Shown piece after piece: positions 61,229 to 64,000 of a DNA stretch of 64,000 nucleotides (within the stretch, counting starts at the first letter, position 1; every line of letters begins with the position of its first letter). Under the pieces are notes generated by a model, which was not told the origin of the DNA, did not search any database, and saw nothing but the letters and a program-made list of their open reading frames with translations. Both the position numbers and the translations under genes were made by a program. This DNA comes from Glossina fuscipes (taxonomy: Eukaryota > Arthropoda > Insecta > Diptera > Glossinidae): NCBI RefSeq assembly GCF_014805625.2, contig NW_023998452.1, forward strand, positions 2,243,044-2,307,043. The letters are read 5' to 3'.

Positions 61229-61489
61229 GACGTAGACAACCATGTAGTATGTCGTAGATGATTGACGAAGAGAATCGCATGCAGAGAGCGACGTAGGTAA
61301 TTGATGTGGACAACCGGGTAGAAAAATTATGTAGAGAATGACGTAGACAATCGATGCAGAGAAGAAGGTAGACAATCGCGCAGGGAACCTCGTAGACAAT
61401 TGACGTAGGGAATCACGTAGACAACCACATAGACAACGATGTAGGCAATTGATGTAGAGAAAGGCGTAGACTATTGGCGTAGACAATGT
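61229..61489. repeat. Degenerate 12-13 bp minisatellite, about 21 units
   Basis: Consensus near GACGTAGACAATC, with units varying as GATGTAGAGAATC, GACGTAGGGAATC, ACGTAGACAACC and so on, in uninterrupted tandem for 261 bp. The unit length drifts between 11 and 13, so reading frames through it are accidental; a 139-codon frame on the - strand is a by-product. Confidence 0.85.
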
Positions 61490-61619
61490 AAACAGAAACT
61501 GTTGAAAAAGATAATGGAAATTTGGATGTTTTGACGTTGCCCTATAAAAAGTTTTGCTAAAACTGCAACACACACACACACAATCACATACATTTTTCAA
61601 TTTCAATTCAATTTCCAAA

Positions 61620-62095
61620 GATCGTTAAAAATAGTTCCCGAAAGAAAAGTTTGAATTTCTTTTGGTCATTGGACAGACGTTTTTATATAGATTCACGTGC
61701 TATAGGTGAATATAGGTGACATTTTCTAGTTTGGCCGCACTAGAGTTTCAAATTTGCTCGTTATCCCAATCCATTTTTCGCTAACATACCAAATTTTAAA
61801 ACACCGTTAAAAATAGCTCTCACAGGCAGAATTTGAATGTATTTAGTTATCTTTAAAGGTATTTTCATATAGATTCAATAAATGTCCACAAAAATATTTT
61901 CCTTTTTTTAATATGGAGGGAGTAGGCTTTCAAATCCAACTATATCTCAATTGTAGTTATTTAACAGAGCTCTGTTAAGTCCTTAACAGAGTTTTGGTAA
62001 CAGAAATGGTAGGTGTCTTTCCTAGCTAAATTCGCATTTATCTTCACACGCTTTGTTTAGTTATGAATGGGATAAGTCTACAGAAGGATAAGGGC
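61620..62095 (+). repeat. Repeat family C, copy 2, with internal tandem duplication
   Basis: The part 61860-62090 matches copy 1 at 51836-52060 (GGAGTAGGCTTTCAAATCCA, TTAACAGAGCTCTGTTAAG, GGTAGGTGTCTTTCCTAGC). In addition, CGTTAAAAATAGTTCCCG at about 61623 and CGTTAAAAATAGCTCTCA at about 61806 each start similar about 185-bp units sharing TTTTTATATAGATTCA-like blocks, so the element is internally duplicated. Confidence 0.6.
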
Positions 62096-62879
62096 AATTT
62101 TTTCGCCAACGATTAATGCATTATTTTGCAATATTTCAACGTTAGTTCCAACGTTATTAAACGATTACAGATGGGGTGTCAACGATTCACTTGAAATGAA
62201 GAACAAAAGAAACTTTATCATATTATTGTTTAGAGTGGTTTTGTCTTAAACTTATCATACATAATTATAAACTTATAACTGAATGCTTAAATAATAACGA
62301 CAGTAATCGAAATTTTTTTTTCATTCATTTCAGTGGACATCTATGGAGGATATCCTAAGAAGAACTTCAATAAGCTTAATAATAATAGAAAAATCGACTT
62401 GCTGCTTACACTTAATTAAAAAATATAATAACAATAACTACTCTGACAACGTGAAAAATTAATTAAAAAAGAAATCTAAAAAATTAATTTTTTCTATAAT
62501 TTTTATTTTTAGTAAATTTTGACCTTATATTAAATTAAAAATTTTAAAAATTCTTATATAAGAAATTAAGTTAAAAAACTATTACTATTACATTACGATT
62601 ACTGACTACAATTGTGAACTTCTAGAAAAACATAAAACAAATTAACGGAAAAGTGAAAAATTTCTATAAACTTCTCCGATATTATGGCAAACAAATAACT
62701 ATATGAAATTGTATAAGAAACTACTTATAGATTATAATGTGTATGTACATGTAAGTGGATATTAGTTAAGTAAATTGAATTCTGTTAGAGTTGTCTGCAA
62801 TTCAATCATTTTGTTGAAATGAAAAAAAGAAAAACAAAACTGAATAAGTAACAAAATTATATTCGGTTGTGACCGAATC

Positions 62880-63574
62880 TTTTATGTCCATCACCGTTAT
62901 CCTAAGAAGTAATAAAAAATAAAACAATAAAAACCTTTTCCTATTTTATAATATTGGGTGGGGGTGGCTGATTTTTTTATATTTTATAGAATAAAGGCTG
63001 AAATTTATATCATTTATTTGTCCTAATTTATGTGTAAAGCGTGACTTTTGAGGGGTTTGGTCATTTACAAATTCTTTTTCAAATTTGTCTGCGATCTCTT
63101 CATTTTTGCAAACGAGAGATTGCTTACCATACATACTACACAGCTGGACAGACGTACAAGTTTCGGACATGCTTTGGAATTTGACTATGCTCAAGAATGC
63201 GCATAGCTTATAGGGGACTTCAAGCTTACTTCTGTCCGTTATAAATTTTGATATACTATAGAAGTGTGTGGACTGGCATGGTCAATTTTTTCCGTAGAAT
63301 ACACAAATCGAATGAAATTTTTATAGATTTATCCGCTGAAGGTTGTGAGTAATAACCAAAAAAGCAATTTTTTATTACTTTTGAAAAACGGAGGTGTTGT
63401 CAGATCACGTGATACCCTAGACGTGTCCTTCGATCGATTTGGCCCATTTTCAATACTAAACGCGAACAAGCCAACGTTATATATACTTCTTGGTGTCTTT
63501 GAAGCATCCTCTGGGTGTCGCAAATTTTTTGGCAAAATGAATACACCTTCCGTCGCTCGGTGATGGGTATAAAA
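62880..63574 (+). repeat. Dispersed repeat family A, near-complete copy (695 bp) with inverted ends
   Basis: Left end TTTTATGTCCATCACC (62880-62895) and right end GGTGATGGGTATAAAA (63559-63574) are inverted repeats of each other at 14 of 16 positions. Homologous copies lie at 8213-8860 (inverted), 32398-32921 and 37086-37640. There is no transposase-length frame; only unrelated 68-82 codon frames exist. A non-autonomous DNA element is a reasonable reading, but no target duplication is clear because the similarity to the other copies starts slightly outside the left end. Confidence 0.7.
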
Positions 63575-63736
63575 TGAAAAAATTTCACTTTATAAATATA
63601 ACATATATATCTATATATGTATGTACATAAATTAGTACAATTTCTTGTTGTTTTTGAAAAACTGAAAAAAAAGAACGTAAAACGCTAAAGCTTTTTATTT
63701 TTTAATATTAATAAAATTTATGTTACATTTACACGC

Positions 63737-63773
<37 letters not shown>

Positions 63774-64000
63774 AATATTTTTAAATTTAATTTTAAATAC
63801 TTGTTAACAATATGAATTTAAATATTTTAAATAATAGACTCGATGAGTGTTCTACAAAGAACACCGGGTGATTGTATATTTAATTAGTGAGAAACAAGAA
63901 ATGAAAAAATGCTTTATCCTCTCGTTATGCTAAAGCTAAAGTAAATGAAACATCTAAACCCTCCTACAACCCTAAAAGGCAAAAGGGATTTTTATTTATT
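63575..64000. other. Intergenic end of window with TA microsatellite
   Basis: AT-rich, with a TA-rich run at 63737-63773; nothing else recognised. Confidence 0.6.

Noticed and set aside
61199..61618. 139-codon open frame on the - strand, the longest in the window
   Set aside because: It runs through the 12-13 bp minisatellite; the Ser/Leu/Arg-rich peptide is a by-product of the repeat, and unit length varies out of frame.
1..64000. CRISPR arrays, operons, prokaryotic signals
   Set aside because: The window is eukaryotic: spliced gene, giant intron, microsatellites. No spaced direct repeats of CRISPR type were seen.

Overview
The window is AT-rich, gene-poor nuclear DNA from a higher fly (Diptera, Schizophora). 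Tephritid fruit fly is my best guess, because the one protein-coding gene is a very close relative of Drosophila melanogaster FOXO. The species was not determined. Poly-T/poly-A runs, dinucleotide microsatellites and degraded dispersed repeats are abundant.

The gene is foxo (forkhead box O), the transcription factor at the end of the insulin/PI3K/AKT pathway, on the + strand. I reconstruct the complete coding sequence in eight exons: 22100-22313, 22388-22602, 42787-43085, 44779-45003, 45293-45464, 45541-45757, 46424-46542 and 46718-47113. All junctions are GT-AG and every reading phase agrees. Together they give 1857 nt, that is 618 residues plus a TAG stop. The three AKT sites (T42, S188, S257), the forkhead domain (about residues 90-182), the basic NLS, two glutamine-rich tracts and the C-terminal activation motif are all visible. 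A 20.2-kb intron cuts the forkhead domain between K143 and N144, at the start of the DNA-recognition helix, where FOXO genes of other animals also carry a large intron.

Layout. 1-21996: upstream noncoding DNA that probably holds foxo 5' UTR exons and promoters, none firmly identified, plus repeats. 21997-22602: probable 5' UTR tail and coding exons 1-2. 22603-42786: the giant intron, with a 468-bp mariner-like remnant, a degraded LINE reverse transcriptase on the - strand, tRNA-like SINE pieces and copies of a dispersed ~700-bp repeat. 42787-47113: exons 3-8. 47114 to an undetermined point: 3' UTR. The rest, to 64000, is intergenic, with a tRNA-Arg-like tandem dimer, a degenerate 12-13 bp minisatellite, a duplicated repeat family and a near-complete copy of the ~700-bp repeat.

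I found no convincing second protein-coding gene, functional tRNA or rRNA, CRISPR array, or new biological system. Points worth a second look are the long open reading frame upstream of the foxo ATG, the repeat families that can be defined by comparison inside the window, the tRNA-derived elements, the LINE and mariner remnants, and the minisatellite.
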